From Linnemannia schmuckeri (lineage: Eukaryota > Mortierellomycota > Mortierellomycetes > Mortierellales > Mortierellaceae), in the NCBI GenBank assembly GCA_029449235.1, contig JANATG010000009.1, positions 930,001-994,000 on the forward strand: a stretch of DNA of 64,000 nt. Direction: 5' to 3'. A model generated the notes under the pieces. That model did not search any database and had not been told where the DNA came from. It saw nothing but the letters and a program-made list of their open reading frames with translations. The position numbers and the translations under genes were made by a program. Shown here piece after piece: positions 33,013 through 43,529 of the stretch (positions are counted from its first letter, which is position 1; each line of letters opens with the position of its first letter).

Positions 33013-34038
33013 TCAGTTCAACAATCCAACCTCCTTCAAATACAAAGCCTGGTTATCCTTCTGCTCCTCAATCTCCTTAGCCGTAGCATTGAGCTTCAAC
33101 TGGCCATACCAAAGCGTAAAGAACTCCGTGAACTTCACCAACCGTTCCCGTTCAAATCCAAATCGGATGTACCCCACCAACGCCTCGCTTTGATGAATTG
33201 TCGTTGACAAAATCACCCTCTTAAAGCCCTGCTTCTTTGCAGAATCCTTCAAGGTCTGCATCAAGAGCTTGGCGACTCCCAGGCGGCGGTAGTTGGGGTG
33301 AACGGAGAGACGGCGTAACTCGGCATCGAATTCTGAGGGCTGTTCAAAAGTGGAGGCAGGAGAACCTTGCTTGATGTGCTTGGAGAGAAGGGATTCGGCA
33401 TGTGCAGCAACGTCGTCGAGGGAGATGCAGCCCAGGACCAGTTGTGGGTGGGATTCGAGACATGCGACCCAGAACTGCGATCTGTTCTTCTTTGGTGTTG
33501 TTGCTGACCTGTTGCCTGTCTTGTCCTTGTCTTGCTTCTCAACGGGGGAGACATCCTTCTGGTAGTAGGCGACAATATCGCCCAAATCCTCTTCCAAACA
33601 ACCCTGGAAATAAATCTGAGTATCTTTCTGGTTACTGGAATAGATCGAATAAACCGTTGCCAGCGTCACCAAGACCGTAATTCCAGCTCCCAGCAAAATG
33701 AATGACGGCTTCAAGAACTGACCCACCATCCCCTGGATAGTCGTCGGCTCCATCAAAGCCTCCTGCAGCGTCCTAAAATCTTCCAGCACTCCTCCTGCTC
33801 CTTTTCCTGTTCTTGTGGTAGAGTTGTTGACGGCGGAGAGGGTGACGAGGAGGAGTTCGAGGACGAGGGTATAGGTCAGGGATTTGGCGAGGATGGAAAG
33901 GGCGGTGGTACGGTGGCGGACGGTTTTTTGGAAGATCCGGTCACCGACCGTGGTGAAGCCTAGGAAGAGGGTCTCGAGGACTTGGTCCCTGTCTGCTTCT
34001 GTGTATGGGCGGATGCGGATCGCTGACTTGTCAATCAT
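33013..34038 (-). CDS. membrane-bound GNAT-family N-acetyltransferase (NAT8-like layout)
   Basis: A single exon on the minus strand, 341 aa from the ATG at 34038. The frame extends to 34230, but upstream codons read C/T-rich leader, and IRIRPYTEADRDQVLETLF is a proper GNAT N-terminus. Two hydrophobic segments follow (about residues 49-66 and 111-131), splitting the domain as in NAT8-type enzymes. The acetyl-CoA motif is FDAELRRLSVHPNYRRLGVA followed by KLLMQTL, and the end of the fold is YIRFGFER. Family knowledge: transfer of an acetyl group from acetyl-CoA to an amine; NAT8-type members sit in the ER membrane. The substrate is unknown. An Asp/Lys-rich loop near residues 165-180 is an insertion. 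The 3' end is convergent with the beta-helix gene. Confidence 0.78.
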   Translation of the reverse strand: MIDKSAIRIRPYTEADRDQVLETLFLGFTTVGDRIFQKTVRHRTTALSILAKSLTYTLVLELLLVTLSAVNNSTTRTGKGAGGVLEDFRTLQEALMEPTTIQGMVGQFLKPSFILLGAGITVLVTLATVYSIYSSNQKDTQIYFQGCLEEDLGDIVAYYQKDVSPVEKQDKDKTGNRSATTPKKNRSQFWVACLESHPQLVLGCISLDDVAAHAESLLSKHIKQGSPASTFEQPSEFDAELRRLSVHPNYRRLGVAKLLMQTLKDSAKKQGFKRVILSTTIHQSEALVGYIRFGFERERLVKFTEFFTLWYGQLKLNATAKEIEEQKDNQALYLKEVGLLN

Positions 34039-34606
34039 TCTTGCTGTATCAGGGTGGGTTTGTGTTACTTTGTGTGGAAGAATGCGGATAAGAGGATTGG
34101 AGTGAGTGGAGTATGGTGTGGAGGGTTGTGGAAGGTGAGAGGAGGATAGGAAGCTGATGGTAAATGGGAAGTGTAGAGGGAAAGCACAAAGAAAAAAGAA
34201 GAAAAGAAGAAAGAAAAAGAGAGAAGCCAAGCACTACAACAAATATTATACATGACTCCATCCCAAAGGGCGGCTTCAACTTTCAGGTCCGCCTTATGTT
34301 TTCTTCGAGTGGAGCATAACAAAAACGGACGGATCTTGATCTTGGCTTCCTCTATGTGTTGTTTGTGTGGGTGACTGGGAAAACTCGATCCGCAGACGAT
34401 AATGAAAAGAGGAGAAAAAAAAATTCCAAGTCCCGCCCACTTGTGTTGAATCCATCTTATTGAAAATATACAAGGCTACTACGCCGCCTCTGCGCACCTC
34501 AAATCCCTAGCTTCTTTCCTCTCTCCTTCGGCACTCCTTTCCGATCTCTCATTTGTCAAACACACACACATACACAGACATATTCACGCCACATTCATTC
34601 ATTCCC

Positions 34607-35232
34607 ATGAAGCCTCCTGCAGTCCCCGCATCCCTCTCCCGCGCAGCACGAAAGATCTCTGTCAAGGACGGACCCAATCTCGAATATGTAAACCGCTGTT
34701 CACTTTCATGCCATTCCCACATCCATCCTTAAAAACCTGAATGAGCTCGGGGAATCAACAACAACAAATGACGCTTGAACTAATCTCCGGACTCTCACTC
34801 CTTTTTTCCACTATTCATCTTCCTAATTATTAATACCACCCCCTCAAAATAAGTTCCTGACTCGAGCAAGAGTACTGTCGTTGTACAGAGAGATTCAGAG
34901 GACGCTCAAGGGGGTCAAGGACCCTCGGGACCGTCAAGAGCTCCAGCATTGGGCTCGATCCGACTTTGAGCGGTTCCGCCACGAAACCAACCCTGTACGC
35001 TGAACATATTAACCGGTTTCTTCAATTAGCAATTTATACCTTTGTTCCTTCCTTCTCTTGTTGCAATCTTCATTATTTACTGATAACGTTTTTTAACTCC
35101 CACAATAATGGCATACGTATTTAGGACAAGATCAAGTCGCTGATCTCTCAGGGAAAACATCAGTTCCATGCTCTGCAGACCAACCTCACCCTCTCTTCCA
35201 CCATTGCGCCACCAAAAAACAGCAAAAAGTAA
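34607..35232 (+). CDS. LYR-motif protein, LYRM2-like mitochondrial assembly factor
   Basis: A small gene pieced together from three exons: 34607-34687, 34854-34994, 35125-35232 (donors gtaaac, gtacgc), 109 aa, all phase 0. The LYR motif is at residues 37-39 (RVLSLYREIQRTL) and is followed by DPRDRQELQHWARSDFERFR and IKSLISQGKHQFHALQ, the conserved second and third helices of LYRM2. The N-terminal ~27 residues are basic with few acids (SLSRAARKISV), fitting a mitochondrial targeting sequence. Known family role: small LYR proteins bind mitochondrial acyl carrier protein and help assemble respiratory complexes; LYRM2 is linked to complex I. No single open frame shows this gene, so the exon reading carries the evidence. 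Divergent from the GNAT gene, convergent with PTPS. Confidence 0.82.
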
Positions 35233-35536
35233 TCTCCTTTCACAATCACCCATACCCTCCTTCACTCCTCTTTTTACTTCCATTCTCAGCAACCGCCCGT
35301 TATCATCCATCATCAACTACGCACGCTCACACATTCGTATTGCCAACTTGTACTATAGCATATTCAACAACAGCGATAATAAATCACACTGTCTTTGTAT
35401 CGATACACTCTGGACATTACGGTTGTATTTACTTTTGTTGTTGTACATAAGTTGTTGGACGTGTGTGTATTCTAGGCTGACTATTTGATCGCACATTGTT
35501 CGCACATATCCTTGTTCAATTGACCCGTCAAGGCGC
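35233..35536. other. short convergent 3' spacer
   Basis: Between the LYRM2-like stop and the PTPS stop. AATAAA occurs at about 35378. No gene seen. Confidence 0.5.
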
Positions 35537-36594
35537 TTATTCTCCTCGGTAGACAACAATGTTCTTGTCGGTCTCATAGACCTTGAGCTCATGGAGCTCA
35601 TATGTCTCTGATGGAGGCAGGTGCTCCTTGATGCTCTCCCACAAGAATACTGCCAGGTTCTCAGTTGTACTAGTTGAAGACAAAAAGAAAATAGTCTGGG
35701 ATAAGTCATTTTGGAACAAATGGATTGTAGAAAAGTTTTTTTTTGTTTGCTCGGGTGAGCAATTGACACAGCAAAATGGCCTCCTGACGTTGCACATGTG
35801 TGTGTGAATGTGCCCGGGTGCTCTTATTTTACCTGGGTGTGGAGTGAAAGTAGGGGACGTCGATATCCTAACCGAGTTATTTCGGATGAGTAAAGCACAA
35901 AAAAATGTTAACAAAAGGAAAACCAAGCCCAAGCATGTTAAATGAAATGACGACAAAATAGACAATTTCAGCGAAAAGTGAAAGTATATGAACATACAAG
36001 GTTGCGGTGGTCGCACGGGTCCATGACGGCGGTCTGTAGAGTCTTCTTCAAGTCTGTGATGTTGATCACCATGCCGGATACTGGGTTGATCTATATTCAG
36101 CACAAAGGTCAAGCGAGGAGAAAGTCATGCGGGAAGAATAAGAGAGAATGTCAGTAAAAAATGAGAACAGTAGTAAATGTGTATTGATTGCTGCCTTCCT
36201 CCTCGTATTGTTTTGCAATTGCATCCAGCTTAGATTCCATGTGCAGATGTCTTGGGGGGGTTTTTTTTTGGTTCCTTTTTTTTACCTGTCCCTTTATCGT
36301 CACTTCAACTATGAAAAGAAGACCAAAAGAAAGGAGAAAAAGGAAGGGTGTGTGAGTTGGTTATATTGATCACTTTTCTTCATTCAGTAACAAACTTGCT
36401 TACAAGTGGATGAGCCTGAGAGTGGATGAATTAACACCTTTGTAGTTGTGTCCATGACCAGAAGTGTGGTTGCATTTGCCGTAGAGGGCAATGTTCTCTG
36501 CTGCGCTTAGGTGGACCGAGTTGAGTCGGTGTGCGGCCGAGAAGCGCTCGATCCTTGTGACATAGCCGATGCGAATGGGTGTTGAGCTTGTCAT
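35537..36594 (-). CDS. 6-pyruvoyl tetrahydropterin synthase
   Basis: Five exons on the minus strand: 36594-36438, 36308-36286, 36090-35998, 35867-35833, 35669-35537; 146 aa, the usual family length. Exons 2 (23 nt) and 4 (35 nt) are microexons. Zinc ligands are H22 (FSAAHRL), H47 and H49 (GHGHNY); the catalytic Cys is C41 in YGKCNH. Then come VEVTIKGQ, INPVSGMVINITDLKKTL, DPCDHRNL and the substrate-binding Glu in STTENLAVFLWE. The enzyme turns 7,8-dihydroneopterin triphosphate into 6-pyruvoyl tetrahydropterin, the second step of tetrahydrobiopterin synthesis. That pathway is unusual in fungi but known from Mortierella, which supports the lineage guess. The first donor (GTGTTA) is weak, yet the joined frame reproduces the family sequence. 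Head-to-head with the TFIIIC gene. Confidence 0.9.
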
Positions 36595-37033
36595 CGTTAT
36601 GTTGTCCTTTGTTCCGTGTTGAAGGAAGAAAAAGGGTAAAAGGATGGCGAAGAAATGGAAGAAAGGAAAGTGGAGAAAAAAGGAAAGAGAGAAGAGAAGA
36701 GAAGTTTTGGTTGGGAGCTCTTTTCAGCCGGCGAATAGGCGAATTAGTTGGAGGTATCCGTGGGGGCGTGGGAGAGCTGAGGGATTCAAAGTGAGTGAGT
36801 TTTGTGTGCCTGCGTTTTTTTTTTGTGTCCAAGCCACGGATGGCAATTCACCTGCTTGATTGTTCCCACTCCAAGAGTCAAGACAGGCACAAAAACAACG
36901 CGTGGTATCCAGCTTTAGCTCGTACTTACATTCGCCACCCATCAATCCCTCCAACAAACTATTCTCACACACTACATTCTCCTAGCCCCTTTTTACTCTT
37001 GTACACCCCCAACAATACAGAAAAACAGAAACA
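36595..37033. promoter_or_regulatory. 439-bp divergent promoter between PTPS and TFIIIC subunit
   Basis: Two start codons face away from each other across this interval. It contains an A/G-rich patch (36640-36705) and a C/T-rich leader just before 37034. No specific factor site was recognised. The promoter role is inferred from geometry only. Confidence 0.45.
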
Positions 37034-37987
37034 ATGGACGTGCAGGAACACACAGCAGACGCCCAACAGCAGGATTCTCAGGACTGGGAATGGGTTGAGG
37101 AGACAGAGTACATCGTCCTCGACTTTGGTGGCTCAAATCTCGATGCATCCGACATGGAGCAACTCACTACTAAAGGATACAGTCTCATCGTAAGTGAAGC
37201 CACATACTTTACTTCATCCCGCTCAGTTTGCATACAGCGATAGTACCGTGTGTAATATACCGCAGCCACAAAAACGCTTGCTAATCCAAGCAAACTATCG
37301 CGTGTGTTATAAACGATTGTTAGGGTTTGGAGACAGAATCGCCGTATTTCAGATGCGGAGCTCACACATTCAAGGGCTGCTTCGAGGAGAACGCATTCAC
37401 CGAGGACTTGATCTTTAACATGAAAGGTATACCACATTTTGACTACACTTCCTCACATTAGTAATTATTTCAAGGCGCATTTCCAAACTAACAAGATCTA
37501 TCCCTTTTCCTTTGACAAAATAGTTCGCGAGGACGTCGAAGAGGGTATGGAGGACAGCGAGGAAGACAACACGGATGCACTCGACCTTTTGACCATTACC
37601 ACCAAGCGCGTCATCTTTGACCCTGTAGAGTTGGTCCGGAACGAACGTATGGCGTCCGTCGATATTGACGTTCTTGTCGAGAACAATCAACCTCAACAAC
37701 TGGACGAAGCTGCCTCCAAGGCACTGGCGAGAGGCTCGTCACAGTCTATCTGGAAGGCTGCTCGACAGGCTGCTGGGATGTCTACTGTTACGAAACGGAA
37801 TCGGGTGATAGGGACCAACACTGTGGTGAACAAATCAAACGGGTCTGGAGTTACAAAGAATCGGCAAGCTGCAGCGGGTTCACAAGGAGGAGAGGCACCA
37901 ACAACAGAAGCGACAGGAGGATCAAGATCAGCATCAGCAGCAGGGACTTCTGGAGCAAGTGAAGATGCCCCTATGGAATTAGATTGA
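37034..37987 (+). CDS. TFIIIC small subunit (tau55/Sfc7/GTF3C6-like)
   Basis: Exons 37034-37189, 37324-37426, 37524-37987 (donors gtaagt, gtatac), 240 aa. The conserved core is EETEYIVLDFGGSN, then across the first intron KGYSLI/GLETESPYFRCGAHTFKG and LIFNMK, the compact beta-barrel of the TFIIIC subunit 6 family; residues about 24-90. After that comes an acidic patch (EEGMEDSEEDNTD) and KRVIFDPVELV, and the last ~100 residues are Ala/Ser/Gly-rich and likely disordered. In the cell this subunit belongs to the general transcription factor that recruits RNA polymerase III to tRNA and 5S genes. The call rests mainly on the N-terminal core. Confidence 0.75.
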
Positions 37988-40930
37988 TCCATTTTTTTTC
38001 TTTGGAATTCATATGCACCAACATCTACCATACAGGAAATACGGGTCGCCGGCGACTCCTCTTTTTCTCTTTGCATTACTTCACGCTCTCACTAATCTAA
38101 GGCATCAATTTTCCGACAATTCTGCGGCCGCCCTTATGCTTTGCCGACAGTTTCGCTTGCACTCGTATACTCCTGAAGCGAAGACGAGCTGGCGTTTCTC
38201 TCGCGACATTAGGAGGCAATGAGGTCAGAGCGAACAGCTTTCTGCCCGCTGGCACCATGACTCGTAATAAAAGTGTGAATTATAAAGCTTTTCCTTCATG
38301 CAATGACGATATCATGGAAACGGTATGAATCTCATGGCTGCCGTTTTTTTGTGTCTTGTTTGTGCGAGATTAAAGTGGTTAGGTGAACGAAAGCTATGAG
38401 AGATAGAGATGAGCAAAAACAAATGAAAAAGCAAAGAAGCTAGTCAAGGGTCCTGATAAACTTGGCAAGATTGCGCGCTTTCTAGATCTGCTCCTCGATG
38501 GATGGTCATGCCATCCGCTCACGGAGTCCAATCGGACCAGGACCAGCATGTCGAACCATGGCCAGGAACCGTCTCACGATCTTCTTCTCCCTGATGAAAG
38601 TGGTCTTGCGCCCATCAACAAGTTGATGGTTTTAGCGGCGCGGACTAGTCTCCAGAGCCCACACTGAGGGTCGACTGGCCTCCGACTTCATAAACTTGTC
38701 AAAGACCAGACGAAAATGTCCTAGGGAGTTCTGAATACATCTTCGCAGTAGTGACATAGGTGGTGGCGACTTTGGCAGGGTCTGGTTGATCGTATGAGCG
38801 TGCGACGAGATCGAACGCCTGGTCAATACCATCATCCTTGAAGAGGACAGAGGATTTACCCGCATCTGCTCCGTCCTCCTCCTCCTCCTCCCGGCCTCAG
38901 CATCCACATCCCGAGACTATCCTACATTACCAGGCGGGGCTTGTCTTTGGGGAGCTCGGTGTGGTTGGAGGACTGGGTGAGCTTGGAGATCGGTAGTATG
39001 CTGTACTTGAGACTTGACAATGTTCTCTAGATGGCGGATGCACTCGTGCAGGATCTCTTGCGTTTTATTTTAACGGTCTCGGCTAAGTCAACGGGAGCCA
39101 GAGTTAAAATATTATTTTTGATGGCGAATCCTTAAATGACCGCCCATTGCATAGTTCCACAATTCATTGTGTTATTGATGAGATCAACAGTGGAATAGGA
39201 CGGCCGTTTGTTGTGTCTATCCCAGGGGTTGTGCAGAAGTTTTTTCGGGGGAGGGCGCCTGGCTTGTAACCCTGCTTCTTTTTAAAGAGAACACAGGCAA
39301 ATCAAAAAATAAAAACTTTGTTTAGATTTAAATGTCTTTGAGTGTAGGTTCAAAGGAAGATGGCGTGTTAAAGCCTCTTTGGACTTGTCGAATGGACCCT
39401 GTAGATCATTCTGTGTAAAGTACCAAACAATGCGCTGTGTTCCAATTCGTCGATAATGATCATTTAAAGGTTGCTGAGTGAAGGAGACGATACTTGAAGC
39501 GCTTAGGGGATGAGTATCGCGATCCGGACACTGCAAATAATGCTTGTCACCTCTAGGATTGCGCGCGCTTTTGTTTGTCTGTCTGTAGTTGTTGGCTACT
39601 GCTTTGCTGGTAGTTGTCGTGCTACCTTGATCCTACAGGGAATAAGAGAGAAGGGTGCTTAGATGCAAGTCAGTACAAAAAAAATAAACTCCTCTTTTTT
39701 TCATGCTCACCCTCGGATAAAAAAGTCTCCGTAAAAGTGAAATCCGGCAGCATGATTGCTCATCAATCCCTGCCTTCTCATCTCACTCTTTTCTTTCTTA
39801 TTCCTCAAAGAAATATATTCCCTCTACCTATCTCATGTACCCTGCTTTGTTTACTCGAACAAGTTTACTGTCTACTTATCTCCAGTTGCCCAACTGATGC
39901 TCAGATAAAAAAAAAAGTAAATGGGATGAGAGGTTCTTTTGATTCATAAAGAAGGGCGTTGCAGGTCGCGTGTAAAGGAAGAGCAGCTTTGAGAGGTGAG
40001 ATATCCTATCCCACATCTCACATCTCACATCCCACATAGTCAAGCTAAGCTCAGTGCTGATACTGAGTTCATATCCCGCTTGTCAATGTTCAGGCGCAGT
40101 CCACTTCAGGCCCTTCAGGGACAGTTTTTTTTTCTTTGGTCTCAACGAGACATATGTGAACCCCAATGAGGATGGATGTATAGATGTGGTTCTAAACAGT
40201 CAAAAAGAAAAAAAAATGGGCACTCATATCTGGACCTCCACATCTCGAGTGGCATAACACAAGGCTGCAAAAAGGCTTGGGATGAGGGGTCAATGCAACG
40301 GAAGATCGATTGAGGACAAACAACAACCAACAGACAAGGACAGGAAGGACGATTGTATGTTCATGTGAGGAAGGTATGTGTTGTATGAGCGTTGGAGTGT
40401 GAGGTTGAGAGGAAGGTATGTGAAGAGGAGGTTGACAGTAAAGCAATAAGAAAGGAATGGTGTTGGAAAATAAAAAAGCAAACAGAGAAAAGAGATAGGA
40501 TATAGTACAAACCTAAACGAGAATAGAGGCGGTGCGTTTAAAATGAATGGGCACTTGAAGTTGGAGATCATACAAGAAAGTGGCACCACTCCACTCGTGT
40601 TGCGTGGGGAAGGAGACAAGGAGAGGATAGAAGGAAGGACGACCAATGAGCACAAGAAATTGTTCCAATCCAGGAGCCCAGTCCAGGCGGAGACAAGCAA
40701 AGTTTCCTGCAAGGACAAAAAAGCAACAGGGCAACAGGGCGGGACTCGTATTTTATTTTTTTATTTTTTTCTCACTCCGTCCGGTTTAAGTGGTCGCCCT
40801 CGTCCCTTTCTTTTTTTTTTTTTCTCCCACTGTCCCTGTCACCTCTTTCTCTTCTTTTCTTTCTTCTTTTCCTTTCTTTTTTCTCATCAGCCCCGACACT
40901 ACAAACACAACACCCCCATCATCACCAACC
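37988..40930. other. 2.9-kb gene-poor region with decayed sequence
   Basis: No intact gene. It holds the TFIIIC 3' flank, a possible minus-strand coding relic (38440-39090), unassigned sequence 39100-39970, a short CATCTCACATC repeat (about 40007-40038) and the pyrimidine-rich leader of the ceramide synthase gene (40750-40900). Open frames at 39614-39949 and 40290-40718 show no domain I recognise. Confidence 0.5.
38440..39090 (-). pseudogene. possible coding relic, unidentified
   Basis: Minus-strand reading gives several gene-like pieces in different frames: ILHECIRHLENIVKSQV near 39030, GIDQAFDLVARSYDQPDP and TTYVTTAKMYSELPRTF around 38830-38720, DKFMKSEASRPSVWALETSP near 38670, and LVDGRKTTFIREKKIVRRFL then AMVRHAGPGPIGLRERM near 38600-38510, with stops and shifts between. 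The composition looks like old coding sequence, but I cannot assign a family. The order of the pieces suggests one eroded gene or a mosaic. Confidence 0.35.
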
Positions 40931-43298
40931 ATGGCCAAGAACACAACAAGGTCGACACAGAAGGACTCCAAGGCCGTCTCAAAGCGGTCATCCAAGAAGG
41001 CGACCGCTCCCGTCTTCCCCGGATTCGTCAAGGCCTTCGGCCTCCAGAAACTCTTCCGCGATGACAGAGGTACTTTTCATCATCTTTTTTTTTCATCCCA
41101 TTACTCTTTACTGTGTCACCATCATCTTTAAGGGTTCATCATCTCCTGGAGTGTGCTACCTCTACTTCCTATCTTTCTCTTTCACATACACCGAATACAT
41201 GGATTGGACAACACACTTTCCTTACCAGAGTAAAAAGTGAGAAGTGTGGAAAACCAAGGATATCACCCAGGAGTGGTCGGACGAGGCGCGCACACACACA
41301 GCATGGACCAATTGAACGCTTCATTGCAGGCTATTTTTACTTCAAAGGACGAATAGCATCAAGCGCAACTAGGAAGACAAGGGAAAACAAAAGGGGGAGT
41401 AGGTATATGATCATATTGGATTACTCGGAAAAAACAAAAGGAAGCAGATGTGGGAGTTGATCGTCGCCAGTTTGACCAGCATTCTCCCATACATTGCTTC
41501 TTCTCTTATCAATTGAAGCACCTTCTCGTTTGCTTCTTGCGAGGTGTATATGGCACGCCTTACCCTCTCATTTTACCAACCAAGGAGTTCACCCATATTC
41601 GCAAAGTACTAATTCCTTTCCTTTCTCTTTGTCCCTCTTCCTCCTTCCCCTTCGTTCCATCCCTATCAATTTTCCATCCGTGTGCGTTTCCGGTCGATTT
41701 GACCCGTTAACAACCACCATTGACAACACCTTATCAACAACAACAACACATTCCGATAACAACAACCAACAAAAAACCCTCTCTTTTTCAACCATGCATC
41801 CCTTTTGCCAACAATGCGCACGTATGCAAAATTCACATACTAACAATCCTACATAGATATGTCTATTAAGATGGTCGGTTCAATTCTGCTTGGAGCTCTC
41901 CTCGGTAACGGCGTCTGCAGGAACATGATCAGTCTGTCTTACCCTGTCCAGGACGAGCTCACAGTCGAGGGCGAGCCTTGGTACACTGCCCGCTTCACCA
42001 AGGGTAGGAACGATTTGTACTTTGTCAGCTTCTGGATCATTGCTTTCACATACATCCGTATCGCCATCATGAAGTCCTTCCTCAGCCCGCTCGGAAAGAA
42101 GTTGGGCATCCGTGGCTCCAAGTTGGAACGTTTTGAGGAGCAAGGTTACATCATCATTTACTACATCATCTCCTGGTCTTGCGGCATGGTAAGTTAGCAT
42201 AAAGAGGTTTCCGGATGCCATATGATCTAACTGGGTTATCGCCTTTCTTGTCAACTTGTCCAGACAGTGCATGCTTTTTTGTTCCCACACCAATAAGTTC
42301 TTCACTCTCCGCCTCTCAATCCTGCCAGACTAATCAAGAAACGCTTTCTCCTGCATGGACTTGTATTATTGTAGGCTTTGATGTATAACTCCCCTCACTG
42401 GCTGAACACTGACCATTACTGGATCGGATACCCCCACAACAAGCTGTCTGGTGCCTTCAAGGCCTACTACTTGATCCAGTTTGGTTTCTGGCTCCAGCAG
42501 TTCTATGTCCTCAACACCGATATGAAGCGCAAGGATTACATGGCCATGTTGATCCACCACTTCATTACCAGTGCCTTGATCGGATTCAGTTACATTGCTC
42601 ACTTGACCCGTATCGGAAACGCCATCTTGATTGTCATGGATGTCTCTGATGTTTTCCTTGCCGTAAGTCGCAAACAACCTCTCTCTCTTTTTTTTTTTTT
42701 TTTTTTTTTTTTTTCGGCTTCCATATGAAAATGTTCTCTGGACGACAGACAAAAGGCGCATTGCGACAAAAAAGTCCGAAGGGTCATTTACCATCTTAAC
42801 TTGCAGCAATGCACCTTTCCCTATTCTAACCTCACCAACGCAATTCTTTGTTATCCAAAATCCATCTCTAAACTATAATAGATTCCCAAGATGCTCAAAT
42901 ACCAGGGCTACACCACGATCTGCGACATCCTCTTCGGTCTCTTTGTGATCTCATGGGCCTACACCCGCCACTACCTCTTCCCCATCATCATCATGTCGCT
43001 CTATAACGGCCCCCAAAAGTTCCTCGACATGGAGTGGGCTCCCGAGCAAAACAAGTACATGTCTTTGAACGTCCAGCGTGGATTCTTGGCGCTCCTTTAC
43101 GGATTGGAGGCTGTGCTCTGCTTCTGGTTCTTGATGATCTTCAAGGTCATCTACAAGATGTTCAAGGGCGGTGCTGCTGATGACAACCGGAGCCACGATG
43201 AGGAGTCTGAGGAGGAGGAGGTCTCGGCTGAGGTTGTTGAGAAGTTGGCTGTCAACGGTGCTGCTGCCAAGGCTGCCAAAGCTGCCAAGAAGGCATAA
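40931..43298 (+). CDS. LAG1: LAG1-type ceramide synthase (TLC domain)
   Basis: Exons 40931-41069, 41857-42188, 42375-42662, 42882-43298; 391 aa. The basic N-terminus (residues 1-46) ends in FPGFVKAFGLQKLFRDD. After a transmembrane segment (GSILLGALLG) and YPVQDELTVEGEPWYTARFT, the TLC domain begins. The Lag1 motif is clear: MLIHHFITSALIGFSYIAHL followed by TRIGNAILIVMDVSDVFLA, with the paired histidines at about residues 218-219. Later helices are FGLFVISWAYTRHYLF and LLYGLEAVLCFWFLMIF. The tail is acidic (EESEEEEV), as in other ceramide synthases, and then Lys/Ala-rich. The enzyme N-acylates sphingoid bases with acyl-CoA in the ER membrane. The first intron is 787 nt, by far the longest I read here. 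The third intron contains a T27 tract. Confidence 0.9.
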
Positions 43299-43529
43299 AC
43301 TTGCCTAATGCAAATCTTCAGGATGAGGCTAGCTTTTTGCAAGCTTTACAACCAAACAATATAGTATCTTTTCGTTTTTCGTTTCTTTAACCTCTTTTTG
43401 CTGTCGTTTTTTTTTGTTCCTTACCCCCTTATCTACCTAATACATATCACTTCAACATAAGACCATTGCACAGTTGGATATTTTATTAATTTAATTGTGT
43501 TTTGCGCTGTGGTGGATGTCTACTGCCAT

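Noticed and set aside
41113..41856. Open frames inside the first intron of the ceramide synthase gene
   Set aside because: No recognisable domain, and exon 1 joins exon 2 in the right phase without them.
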